This document shows positions 25,516-33,163 of a stretch of DNA of 43,703 nt, in pieces; the stretch's first letter is position 1, and every line of letters starts with the position of its first letter. The DNA comes from Rugamonas violacea (GTDB taxonomy: Bacteria; Pseudomonadota; Gammaproteobacteria; Burkholderiales; Burkholderiaceae_D). The translations under genes were made by a program, and so were the position numbers. The DNA lies in the NCBI RefSeq assembly GCF_016461825.1, contig NZ_JAEMNU010000123.1, positions 181,373 to 225,075 of the forward strand, in the 5' to 3' direction. The notes beneath the pieces are model-generated. The model was not told the origin of the DNA, ran no database searches, and saw only the letters and a list, made by a program, of their open reading frames with translations.

Positions 25516-25986
25516 TCAAAAACCGAACTCGCTCAGCTCCGGATGGTCGGCCGGACGCGGCCCGTTCACGTCCCAATGGAACTTGCGTTCGGACGCCGCG
25601 ATCGGCGCCTCGTTGATGCTGGCCAGGCGATGCTGCATCAGGCCGTCGGCGGCGAACTCCCAGTTCTCGTTGCCGTAGGCGCGGTACCACTGGCCAGAGT
25701 CGTCATGGTATTCGTAGGCGAAGCGAACCGCAATGCGGTTGCCCTCGAAAGCCCACAATTGCTTGATCAGGCGGTATTCCAGCTCGCGCGTCCACTTACG
25801 CGCCAGCAGGCCGACGATGGCCTCGCGGCCCTGGACGAACTCGGCGCGGTTGCGCCACAGGCAGTCCGGCGTGTAGGCCAGCGACACGCGCTCGGGGTTG
25901 CGGCTGTTCCAGCCGTCTTCGGCCAGGCGGACTTTTTCGATGGCCGATTCACGGGTGAACGGGGGGACTGGGGGACGGATAGTCAT
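25516..25986 (-). CDS. DUF1348 NTF2-like protein
   Basis: A 156-residue single-domain protein of the DUF1348 (SnoaL/NTF2-like) family. It shows RESAIEKVRLAEDGWNSRNPE, then DCLWRNRAEFVQGREAI, AYEYHDDSGQWYRAYGNENWEF and the C-terminal RKFHWDVNGPRPADHPEL motif characteristic of this family. The ATG at 25986 has AAAGG 7 bases ahead; the longer frame runs through the operators. Such proteins form small cone-shaped pockets, but the substrate is unknown. Co-transcribed with and probably repressed by the TetR regulator, which suggests a response to a xenobiotic or reactive compound. Confidence 0.88.
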   Translation of the reverse strand: MTIRPPVPPFTRESAIEKVRLAEDGWNSRNPERVSLAYTPDCLWRNRAEFVQGREAIVGLLARKWTRELEYRLIKQLWAFEGNRIAVRFAYEYHDDSGQWYRAYGNENWEFAADGLMQHRLASINEAPIAASERKFHWDVNGPRPADHPELSEFGF

Positions 25987-26012
25987 GTTGATGCCTTTCA
26001 GTGGATTCGTTT

Positions 26013-26047
26013 TGTACCGATTGGAACATTCTGTACCGATCAGTACA
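26013..26047 (-). promoter_or_regulatory. Two TetR operators over the DUF1348-tetR promoter
   Basis: TGTACCGATCAGTACA (26032-26047) and TGTACCGATTGGAACA (26013-26028) are two similar 16-base palindromes with centres 19 bases apart. On the minus strand a -35-like TTGTAC (26048-26043) and -10-like TCCAAT (26025-26020) are 17 bases apart, so bound repressor would cover the promoter. The first palindrome is near perfect and the second slightly degenerate. Confidence 0.8.
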
Positions 26048-26140
26048 ATCACTATAAACTGCGGCCTTTTCGGTGGCAAGCATTTTGTTGAAAAAGCGGG
26101 ACGGTCGGGATTGTCGCCAAGTCAAGGCGCCGGCGGCTTT

Positions 26141-26211
26141 TAAACCACCCAAAGGCGGAGAGCCGGGGTCAGACCCGCCGGGTCTGACCCCAGGTGTCGC
26201 CTGTGGGTTTT
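26141..26211 (+). repeat. Intergenic palindromic repeat, copy 4 of 4
   Basis: AAACCACCCAAAGGCGGAGAG on the left, core GGGGTCAGACCC and GGGTCTGACCCC, then GCCTGTGGGTTTT. Same orientation as copies 1 and 2. Related 19-20 base units flank it on both sides (26122-26140 and 26212-26270). Confidence 0.85.
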
Positions 26212-26270
26212 CTCAAGCGCCTGCGGCTTTTTCAAGCGCCTGTGGACTTTCTCAAGCGCCCGCGGGCTTT
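26212..26270 (+). repeat. Three 19-20 base tandem units beside repeat copy 4
   Basis: Units of the form CTCAAGCGCCTGCGGCTTT begin at 26212, 26231 and 26251. A related unit, TCAAGGCGCCGGCGGCTTT, lies on the other side of copy 4 at 26122. The last unit covers the stop codon and final residues of the winged-HTH gene. Confidence 0.75.
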
Positions 26271-26548
26271 CTGAACAGGCTGGCGCACAGTTGCCGGCCG
26301 TCGTCGCTCAGCGCCACCGTGCCGCCGCCCTCTTCCAGCAAGGTCTGGGCGACCCAGCCGGCGTCGACCAACAGGGTCAGCTGGCGCCGCAGCACGCTCA
26401 TCGGACGCTCCGATTGTTTGCTCAGCCAAGCCAGCGAGCAGGCCTTGCCGGGGCGCTCGCGTTCGCTGCGCCAGAGTTGTTCGAGCACGCCGATCAAGGC
26501 GGCCAATACCGCGTCATCCATATTGTCCTCATTCGCCAGAGCCGCCAT
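26252..26548 (-). CDS. Winged-HTH (ArsR-like) regulator divergent from the fdhF-like gene
   Basis: A 98-residue single-domain winged-helix protein. The recognition region is CSLAWLSKQSERPMSVLRRQLTLLVDAGWV, followed by a wing (EGGGTVALSDDGRQL). No metal-binding Cys motif of ArsR sensors is seen, so the signal is unclear. It is transcribed away from the molybdoenzyme gene at 26652, with a perfect palindrome between them, so it probably controls that gene and itself. Its last residues (RKPAGA) are encoded within a 20-base tandem repeat. Confidence 0.75.
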   Translation of the reverse strand: MAALANEDNMDDAVLAALIGVLEQLWRSERERPGKACSLAWLSKQSERPMSVLRRQLTLLVDAGWVAQTLLEEGGGTVALSDDGRQLCASLFRKPAGA

Positions 26549-26574
26549 GGTAGCCGATGCGCTTGGCGCCCTGC

Positions 26575-26607
26575 CTTGTTCTCAAATTAACAAGAAGGCA
26601 CTATACT
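26575..26607 (+). promoter_or_regulatory. Palindromic operator and promoter of the fdhF-like gene
   Basis: CTTGTT (26575-26580), 8 AT-rich bases, then AACAAG (26589-26594) form a perfect inverted repeat. A TATACT -10 box lies at 26602-26607 with TTCTCA 17 bases upstream, so the palindrome overlaps the -35 to spacer region. It is the obvious site for the divergent winged-HTH regulator. Confidence 0.6.
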
Positions 26608-26651
26608 GCGCCCTCGACACCAACACCAACACGGCATCAGGAGCGGCAGGC

Positions 26652-28970
26652 ATGGACAAGAGCAAACCGGCAGGATACATCGCACCGTACACCCACGCGG
26701 CGGCCGGCTGGGGCGCGCTCAAACAGGTGGCGATCAACCTGGTGCGCGAGAAGGTCAGCGGCGGCAACTACAAGACGCTGCTGGCGCAGAACCAGCCGGA
26801 CGGCTTCGACTGCCCCGGCTGCGCCTGGCCCGACCGCGAGCACGCCTCCACCTTCGAATTCTGCGAGAACGGCGTCAAGGCGGTGGCCGCCGAGGCCACC
26901 AGCAAGCGGGTGCGGGCCGACTTCTTCGCCGCCCACACCGTCACCGAGCTGCTGGAACAGTCGGACTACGCGCTGGAGCAGCACGGCCGCCTGACCGAGC
27001 CGATGGTCTACGACGCCGGCAGCGACCGTTATCTACCAATCGACTGGGACGACGCCTTCGCCCTGATCGCGCGCCAGTTGAACGCCCTGCCCGATCCCGA
27101 CCAGGCGGCGTTCTACACCTCCGGGCGCACCGGCAACGAGGCCGCCTTCCTGTTCCAGTTGTTCGTGCGCGCCTACGGCACCAACAACTTCCCCGACTGC
27201 TCGAACATGTGCCACGAGCCGACCAGCCGGGGCCTGCCGGCCACCGTCGGCGCCGGCAAGGGCACGGTGACGCTGGAGGATTTCGAGCACACCGACACCC
27301 TGCTGATCTTCGGCCAGAACCCGGCCACCAACCACCCGCGCATGCTCGGCGAACTGCGCGAGTGCGCCAAGCGCGGCGCCACCATCGTCTCGATCAATCC
27401 GCTGCGCGAGCGCGGCCTGGAACGCTTCACCAGCCCGTCGCACCCGCTGGAGATGCTGAGCAACTCCAGCACGGCGATCAGCTCCTTGTTCATCCAGCCC
27501 AAGCTGAGCGGCGACTTCGCGCTGATCAAGGCGCTGGCCAAGCGCACCCTGGAACTGGACGACGCCGCCGTCGCGGCGGCGGCGGCCGGTGCGCCGGACA
27601 CGCCGCGCGTGCTCGATTGCGACTTCATCGCCGAGCACACCAGCGGCTTCGCCGCCTTCGCCGCCGACCTGCGCCGGCAGGACTGGGACCAGCTGGTGCA
27701 AGAGTCGGGCGTGCCGCGCCCGCAGATCGAGCAACTGGCGCAGATCTACGCCAAGGGCGAGCGGGTCATCGCCACCTGGGGCATGGGCCTGACCCAGCAC
27801 AAGGGCGCCGTCGCGACGATCCGCATGCTGTCCAACCTGATGATGATGCGCGGTAACATCGGCCGCCTCGGCGCCGGCCTGTGCCCGGTGCGCGGCCACT
27901 CCAACGTGCAGGGCGACCGCACCATGGGCATCGAGGAGCAGCCGACGGCGGCCTTCCTCGACCGCCTGGGCGAGGTGTTCGGCTTCGCCCCGCCGCGCGC
28001 GCACGGCTACGACGTCGTCGCCACCATCGAGGCGATGCTGGCCGGCCGGGTCAAGGTCTTCTTCGGCATGGGCGGCAACTTCGCCATGGCCACGCCGGAC
28101 ACCCCGCTCACCTTCGCCGCGCTGCGCGCCTGCGAGCTGACGGTGCACGTGGCGACAAAACTCAACCGCAGCCACCTGGTGCACGGCCGCGCCGCGCTGC
28201 TGCTGCCCACGCTGGGCCGCACCGAGATCGACCTGCAGCGCGGCGTGGCGCAGGGCATCACGGTGGAGGACTCGATGAGCATGGTGCACCTGTCCTACGG
28301 CATGAACACGCCGGCCTCGCCGCAGTTGTTGTCGGAGACGGCGATCGTGGCGCGCCTGGCCCAGGCCACGCTGGGCAAGGCGCCGGTCGACTGGAACTGG
28401 TACGCCGCCGACTACGCCCGCATCCGCGACGCCATCGAGCGCGTGTTCGACGACTTCCACGACTTCAACGCCCGCGTCGCCAAGCCGGGCGGCTTCCACC
28501 TGAAGGTCGCCTCGCGCCTGCGCGAGTGGCGCACCGCCAGCGGCCGCGCCGAGTTCCTGGTTTGCGCCGTCGACACCGACACGCCGATCCACCGCGCCAA
28601 GGCGAAGTACGGCGCGCGCCTGATGACCTTGATGACGGCCCGTTCGCACGACCAGTACAACACCACCATCTACGGCATGGACGACCGCTACCGCGGCGTG
28701 TTCGGCATGCGCCGCGTGGTCTTCATCCACCGCGAGGACTTGGCGCTGCTGGGCTTCGCGGCCGGCCAGATGGTCGACATCGTCAGCGTCTGGGACGACG
28801 CCGTCGAGCGCCGCGCCGACGGCTTCATGCTGGTCGAGTACGACATCCCGCGCGGCTGCCTGGGCGCCTACTTCCCCGAGACCAACGCGCTGATCCCGCT
28901 CGCCAGCGTCGCCGACGGCGCCGGCACGCCGACCTCGAAGTCGATCCCGGTGCTGCTGCAGGCGGCGTAA
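26652..28970 (+). CDS. FdhF/YdeP-family molybdopterin oxidoreductase
   Basis: A 772-residue molybdenum (bis-MGD) enzyme of the FdhF/YdeP branch. An N-terminal Cys pair (C54, C57 in DCPGCAWPD) is the remnant iron-sulfur-type motif. The Mo-proximal segment NNFPDCSNMCHEPTS has C183 and C187. Cofactor-binding features include FGQNPATNHPR and GHSNVQGDRTMG. YdeP relatives have been linked to acid resistance and formate-like oxidation, but the substrate is not settled. The ATG at 26652 is chosen from the family N-terminus (MDKSKPAGYIAPY); the long upstream frame crosses the regulator. There is no in-frame TGA, so it is not a selenoprotein. FdhD, needed to sulfurate such enzymes, is at 32232-33035. 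Confidence 0.9.
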   Translation: MDKSKPAGYIAPYTHAAAGWGALKQVAINLVREKVSGGNYKTLLAQNQPDGFDCPGCAWPDREHASTFEFCENGVKAVAAEATSKRVRADFFAAHTVTELLEQSDYALEQHGRLTEPMVYDAGSDRYLPIDWDDAFALIARQLNALPDPDQAAFYTSGRTGNEAAFLFQLFVRAYGTNNFPDCSNMCHEPTSRGLPATVGAGKGTVTLEDFEHTDTLLIFGQNPATNHPRMLGELRECAKRGATIVSINPLRERGLERFTSPSHPLEMLSNSSTAISSLFIQPKLSGDFALIKALAKRTLELDDAAVAAAAAGAPDTPRVLDCDFIAEHTSGFAAFAADLRRQDWDQLVQESGVPRPQIEQLAQIYAKGERVIATWGMGLTQHKGAVATIRMLSNLMMMRGNIGRLGAGLCPVRGHSNVQGDRTMGIEEQPTAAFLDRLGEVFGFAPPRAHGYDVVATIEAMLAGRVKVFFGMGGNFAMATPDTPLTFAALRACELTVHVATKLNRSHLVHGRAALLLPTLGRTEIDLQRGVAQGITVEDSMSMVHLSYGMNTPASPQLLSETAIVARLAQATLGKAPVDWNWYAADYARIRDAIERVFDDFHDFNARVAKPGGFHLKVASRLREWRTASGRAEFLVCAVDTDTPIHRAKAKYGARLMTLMTARSHDQYNTTIYGMDDRYRGVFGMRRVVFIHREDLALLGFAAGQMVDIVSVWDDAVERRADGFMLVEYDIPRGCLGAYFPETNALIPLASVADGAGTPTSKSIPVLLQAA

Positions 28971-28985
28971 CGCCGCCAAATCGGG

Positions 28986-29783
28986 TTAGCGCGCGTTCGG
29001 CGCCGGCGTTGCCGCCTCATCCGGCAGGAGGTGGTAACGCGCCCGCAGCGCCGCCAGCTGGCCCGACGCCGACAACGAGCGCAGACCGTCGGCCAGCGCC
29101 TGCAGCCACTGCCCGGCGCGCGCATCGTGGGCGGCGAAACCGATCGTCAGCGGCAGCGCCTGGGCCAGGCAGCCGGCCTGGCGGATCCGGCTCGCGGCCC
29201 CCAGCTTGGCGACCAGCTGGCGGGCGACCGCCTCGTGCTCAAGCCACACCGGAAACCGGCCGCGCAACAGTTTTTGCAGATTGGTCAGGCCGGCGGCGTC
29301 GCCGAAGGCGAACGCCAGGCTGGCGCTGCTATCGCGATGCTGCGCGATGTAGGCATCCATCTCGCCGTCGTCGTAGCCGTAGTCGGCGATGACGCCAACC
29401 CTGAGCGCGTGCAGCGACTCGCCGCCCCGATAGCGCCAGGCGACGCCGGCCAGGGTGTAGAAGCAGGCGCGCGAATACGCCAGCGGCACGCTCAGTTGCA
29501 AGCGCGGATCGGTCGAGGGGGCGTAGACGCCTTCGATGGCGCCGGCCGCCGTCTCGCTGACGGCCCGGTTCAAGGGCAGCAGCAGCGACGCCACCTGGAG
29601 CCCGGACGGGGCCAGCGCCTGCCTCGTCAAGTCGACCAGATAGCCGCCGTTGATCTGCCCATGGCTGGCGCAAATGAACGGGCACCAGTCGTCCGACGCC
29701 AGGCGCACCGTGCCGGCCAAGGGCGCCGCCGCGACCAGCGAGGGCAAGGCCAGCCACAGCACCAGCTGCGCGGGCAAGCTCAT
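28986..29783 (-). CDS. Periplasmic solute-binding protein (SBP family 3)
   Basis: 265 residues. The signal peptide is about residues 1-19 (LPSLVAAA), followed by an amino-acid-type binding fold: VRLASDDWCPFICASHGQINGGYLVDL, then LRVGVIADYGYDDG and LEHEAVARQL. The ATG at 29783 has GGAG about 8 bases upstream. No permease or ATPase is nearby, so it may be a stand-alone sensor or chaperone-type protein rather than a transporter part, as is common for such proteins in this bacterial group. Converges on the fdhF-like gene with a 15-base gap. Confidence 0.82.
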   Translation of the reverse strand: MSLPAQLVLWLALPSLVAAAPLAGTVRLASDDWCPFICASHGQINGGYLVDLTRQALAPSGLQVASLLLPLNRAVSETAAGAIEGVYAPSTDPRLQLSVPLAYSRACFYTLAGVAWRYRGGESLHALRVGVIADYGYDDGEMDAYIAQHRDSSASLAFAFGDAAGLTNLQKLLRGRFPVWLEHEAVARQLVAKLGAASRIRQAGCLAQALPLTIGFAAHDARAGQWLQALADGLRSLSASGQLAALRARYHLLPDEAATPAPNAR

Positions 29784-30013
29784 TCTAGCTTCTCCATACT
29801 GCGGCGCTCCCCAGCGCGAGCGCTGCATTGCAATCGATTCATGCTAGCGCCGCGCAGACGCCATCGTCAAGCGCGTTCCAACAAATGTCGCATCCGGACC
29901 AACCGAGCAGGTGGCCTTGTAGGCGCCAGCCGGCGCGTCGGCAAACTTGTACAATTGGCAGCGCAGCCATCCAACCATCCTACCATCCACCGACCACACC
30001 ATCAGGAGCCCAG

Positions 30014-31195
30014 TTGAATCCATACCCGCCCGACCACCCCGTCCAGGACGAGAGCTATTGGAGCGGCGTGCGCGCCCAATACGCCGTCTCGCCCGACTTC
30101 ATCAACCTGGAGAACGGCTTCTTCGGCGTGCAGGCGACGCCGGTGCACCAGGCCTTCCAGCGTTACCAGGAACAGCTCAACCTGGAAAGCGCCTACTTCC
30201 TGCGCGTGCGCCTGCCCGAGCGCCTGGCCGGCGTGATGCGCGCGCTGGCCGCGTTCACCGGCGCCGACGCGGGCGAGTTGGTCATCACGCGCAACCTGAT
30301 GGAGTCGCTCAACATCCTGCTGCAGGGTTACCCGTGGCGGGCCGGCGACGAGGTGCTGTTGGCCGAGCACGACTACGACAGCGTCATCGAGACGCTGGAA
30401 ATGGTCGCCGCGCGCCACGCGTTGACGCTGACCCGCCTGACGCCGCCGCTCGATCCGGCCAGCGACGAACAGATCGTCGCGCTGTACCAGGCGGCGATCA
30501 CGCCGCGCACCCGCGTGCTGCTGTTGACCCACATGGTGCACCGCACCGGCCAGATCATGCCGGTGGCGAAAATCGCCGCGATGGCGCGGCGCCACGGCGT
30601 CGACGTGATGGTCGACGCGGCCCACTCCTTCGCCCAACTCGACTACCGGCTGGGCGAACTGGGCGCCGATTTCGTCGGCGTCAACCTGCACAAGTGGCTC
30701 GGCGCGCCGCTCGGCGTCGGCCTGCTGTACATCCGCCGTCCGCGCGTGGTCGACATCGCGCCGCTGTTCGGCGACAGCCGCAGCGCCGTCGACGATATCA
30801 AAAAACTGGCCCACGTCGGCACGGTGCCGCCGGCGCCCATCCTGGCGATCGAGGACGCGTTGGCCTTCCATCTGGCCATCGGCTCGGCGCGCAAGGAGGC
30901 GCGGCTGCGCCACCTGTCGCAGTACTGGATGACGCGGGTGCGCGATGTGCCCGGCGTGCGCCTGTTCACGCCGCGCGCGGCGGAACGCTCGTGCGCCATC
31001 GCCGCCTTCGGCATCGAGGGAGTGGCGGCGCAGCAGGTGGTGCGGCGCTTGATGGACGACTATCGGATTTTCACGGTGTTGCGCACGGTCGGCGCGGAGG
31101 AGTGCGTGCGGGTCACGCCACATCTGTTCACCAGCATCGAGCAGCTCGACGCGCTGGTGGCGGCGATCGGCGAGATCGCGGCCGGCGCACGCTAA
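30014..31195 (+). CDS. Class V aminotransferase-fold PLP enzyme
   Basis: 393 residues starting with TTG at 30014, supported by AGGAG 5 bases upstream; there is no ATG in a sensible place. PLP-fold landmarks are NLENGFFG, ITRNLMESLN, MVDAAHSFAQLDYRLGELGADFVG and the lysine in NLHKWLGAPLG that would form the Schiff base. It resembles the isopenicillin-N-epimerase-like/cysteine-desulfurase branch. EgtE, the C-S lyase of ergothioneine synthesis, is in the same fold class, and no egtE is next to egtDB, so this is one candidate for that step; sequence alone does not prove it. Stands alone, convergent with the PEP-CTERM gene. Confidence 0.85.
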   Translation: MNPYPPDHPVQDESYWSGVRAQYAVSPDFINLENGFFGVQATPVHQAFQRYQEQLNLESAYFLRVRLPERLAGVMRALAAFTGADAGELVITRNLMESLNILLQGYPWRAGDEVLLAEHDYDSVIETLEMVAARHALTLTRLTPPLDPASDEQIVALYQAAITPRTRVLLLTHMVHRTGQIMPVAKIAAMARRHGVDVMVDAAHSFAQLDYRLGELGADFVGVNLHKWLGAPLGVGLLYIRRPRVVDIAPLFGDSRSAVDDIKKLAHVGTVPPAPILAIEDALAFHLAIGSARKEARLRHLSQYWMTRVRDVPGVRLFTPRAAERSCAIAAFGIEGVAAQQVVRRLMDDYRIFTVLRTVGAEECVRVTPHLFTSIEQLDALVAAIGEIAAGAR

Positions 31196-31215
31196 GCGCG
31201 CCGGCGTTGCTACAG

Positions 31216-31256
31216 CGCGCCATGGCCAGCGCCGCGACGGCGCCGGCCATGGCGCG
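31216..31256. terminator. Long hairpin between convergent genes
   Basis: CGCGCCATGGCC (31216-31227) pairs with GGCCATGGCGCG (31245-31256), with further pairing of GCGCC and GGCGC inside. It lies between the stops of the PLP enzyme and the PEP-CTERM gene. No T-run is present, so it may act as a processing or blocking structure for both transcripts. Confidence 0.6.
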
Positions 31257-31263
31257 GCAAGGC

Positions 31264-31974
31264 TTAGCCGCGGGCGCGGCGCTGACGCATCACGCCGAGC
31301 AGGCCCAGGCCCAGGCCCAACATCAGGTAGGTGCTTGGCTCCGGCACGGCGGTGACGCTCAGCGTGTCGATGCCGATGAAGTTGGAATTGTCACCGTCCG
31401 GACCACCGCCCTCGACTACGTAGCGGAAGGCCAAGGCGCCGTTGGTCGCGCCCGCCAAACCACTGATGGTGGTGTTGAACTGGGCCCACTGCTCGGGGTA
31501 GCCGAAATAGTCCAGGTTCGGATTGATCGTCAACAGCAAGGTCGTGAAGGTGCCCACGCTGCCTGCGGTGTGGCCGACGTCTTTACCGCCGACGGCGCTG
31601 AAACGCACTTCCAGGCGATCCGGGTAGAGCGAGCCATCGACGGTGCGGCTGAAGAAGGACAGCTTGTCGCCATTGTTGAAGGTCTGGGTCGGCAGGATCA
31701 ACCAGTCGCTGATGTCGGCCACGTCGGCACCGGCGTTGAAATTGGCGCCGATGTAGGAGGTAGCCGCACCCTGGTGCGAACCGAACACCAGTGGATTGCC
31801 CTGGAACCAATCGGTGCTGCCTTTCGGATCACTATTGTTGACCTTGACCCAGCCGGCGGGTACGCCGCCGTCAAAGTTTTCGGTCAGTGAGGCGGCCGAG
31901 GCGCTCGCGCCCAGGCTCAGTGCAACAGCGGCAAACATAGTCGACTTCAAAGCGGATTTGAACGAAACAGCCAT
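31264..31974 (-). CDS. PEP-CTERM protein with choice-of-anchor J-like domain
   Basis: 236 residues. A signal peptide ends near residue 29 (GASASA). The body starts LTENFDGGVPAGWVKVNNSD and includes SDWLILPTQTF, typical of the choice-of-anchor J/cleaved-adhesin domain. The tail is VPEPSTYLMLGLG, a hydrophobic helix and the basic end RQRRARG, the sorting signal for exosortase. GGAGG lies 8 bases before the ATG at 31974; the longer frame adds a non-secretory leader. Probably displayed on the surface or in the matrix, possibly binding carbohydrate. Together with the protein at 8058 it shows the strain runs a PEP-CTERM/exosortase system. Confidence 0.9.
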   Translation of the reverse strand: MAVSFKSALKSTMFAAVALSLGASASAASLTENFDGGVPAGWVKVNNSDPKGSTDWFQGNPLVFGSHQGAATSYIGANFNAGADVADISDWLILPTQTFNNGDKLSFFSRTVDGSLYPDRLEVRFSAVGGKDVGHTAGSVGTFTTLLLTINPNLDYFGYPEQWAQFNTTISGLAGATNGALAFRYVVEGGGPDGDNSNFIGIDTLSVTAVPEPSTYLMLGLGLGLLGVMRQRRARG

Positions 31975-32231
31975 GTGTAAACCTCCATCAGCAGAGTCAG
32001 TTTTCCGGAGCGGCGGACGCCGTCCCGGCTTACCTTCCACGCGGCGACCGCCAAGCCGCCATAGCGCGAACACATCATTCTTCAACATGATAGTGAATAA
32101 ATGACATGTATTTAAGATAACATAGACTGAAATCAAAATGGTAATTATTACAAGGGTGTGACGTCAGCTTGCAACAATGACGGCACCGCCGGCCGCGTCG
32201 GCCGCGCCGCGCCGTTTGGCCGGACACGGCC

Positions 32232-33035
32232 CTAGCAGTACTCGACGCAACCGTCCTGGCGGCAAAAGCTGAGCAGTTTCAGGCCGGCGCGCTGGGCGAT
32301 GTCGATCGCCAGCGAGCTGGGGGCGGAGATCGTCGCCAACATCGGAATGTGCAGGCGCGCCGCCTTGCGTGCCAGCTCGTAGCTGGCGCGGCTGGACATG
32401 AAGACGAAACCGCCCTGCGGATCGACGCCGCTCAGCGCCAAATGGCCGATCAATTTATCCAGGCTGTTGTGGCGGCCGACATCCTCGAACACGAAGTCGA
32501 TGGCGCCGTCGGGGCGGCACCAGGCGGCGGCGTGGGCGCCGCCGGTGGCGCGCATCAGCGTCTGGTGCTGCGCCAGTTCGCGCGCGGCGCGCGCCACGGC
32601 CGGCGCCGGCGCGCCCGGCAGCACGGGGGCGACGATGCGGGCCGGCTCCAGGTCCAGCATGGCCAGACTCTCGATGCCGCAGATGCCGCAGCCGCTGCGG
32701 CCGGCCAGCGTGCGGCGTTGTTCCTTGAGGCGGGTGAAGGCGCGCTGCGACAAGGTCAGCTCGACCTCGGCGCTGGCGGCATGCTGGCGCAACTCGATGT
32801 CGTACACCTCGGCGCGCGCGTCGACGACGCCCTCGCTGAGCGCGAAACCGAGGGCGAAACACTCCAGGTCGCGCGGCGTGGCCATCATCACGGCATGCGA
32901 GATGCCATTGCAGACCAGCGCCACCGGCATCTCCTCGACCACGCTGTCGCTGCCGCGCGCGCTGCCGCCGGCGTGGTGGCGCACCACCTCGCGCTGCTGA
33001 AACCCGACCCGTTCCGCCTCCCCTTCAAACCGCAT
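32232..33035 (-). CDS. fdhD: Formate dehydrogenase sulfurtransferase FdhD
   Basis: 267 residues. The active-site motif RSGCGICGIES has C116 and C119, the cysteines through which FdhD passes sulfur from IscS to the bis-MGD cofactor of FdhF-type enzymes. Other family segments are MATPRDLECFALGFALSEG, FEDVGRHNSLDKLIGHL and FMSSRASYELARKA. GGGGAG lies 6 bases before the ATG at 33035. The likely client is the FdhF/YdeP-type enzyme 3 kb away. Other family members may start slightly later, but this start has the best ribosome site. Confidence 0.93.
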   Translation of the reverse strand: MRFEGEAERVGFQQREVVRHHAGGSARGSDSVVEEMPVALVCNGISHAVMMATPRDLECFALGFALSEGVVDARAEVYDIELRQHAASAEVELTLSQRAFTRLKEQRRTLAGRSGCGICGIESLAMLDLEPARIVAPVLPGAPAPAVARAARELAQHQTLMRATGGAHAAAWCRPDGAIDFVFEDVGRHNSLDKLIGHLALSGVDPQGGFVFMSSRASYELARKAARLHIPMLATISAPSSLAIDIAQRAGLKLLSFCRQDGCVEYC

Positions 33036-33082
33036 AGCACTCCCCTGTTGTGAACTTTCACCGCATGGTACATGGTAGCGGC

Positions 33083-33120
33083 AAAAAGCGCCGCCGGCCG
33101 ATACACCAGCCGGCGGCGCC
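33083..33120 (-). terminator. Intrinsic terminator of the GNAT gene
   Basis: On the minus strand GCGCCGCCGGC and GCCGGCGGCGC form an 11-bp stem with a 10-base loop, followed by TTTTT. It lies 44 bases after the GNAT stop codon and ahead of the fdhD start. Confidence 0.85.
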
Positions 33121-33163
33121 AGGGGATATGGTGCGCGGCGCCGTGATCGCGCCCCCCCGGGAC

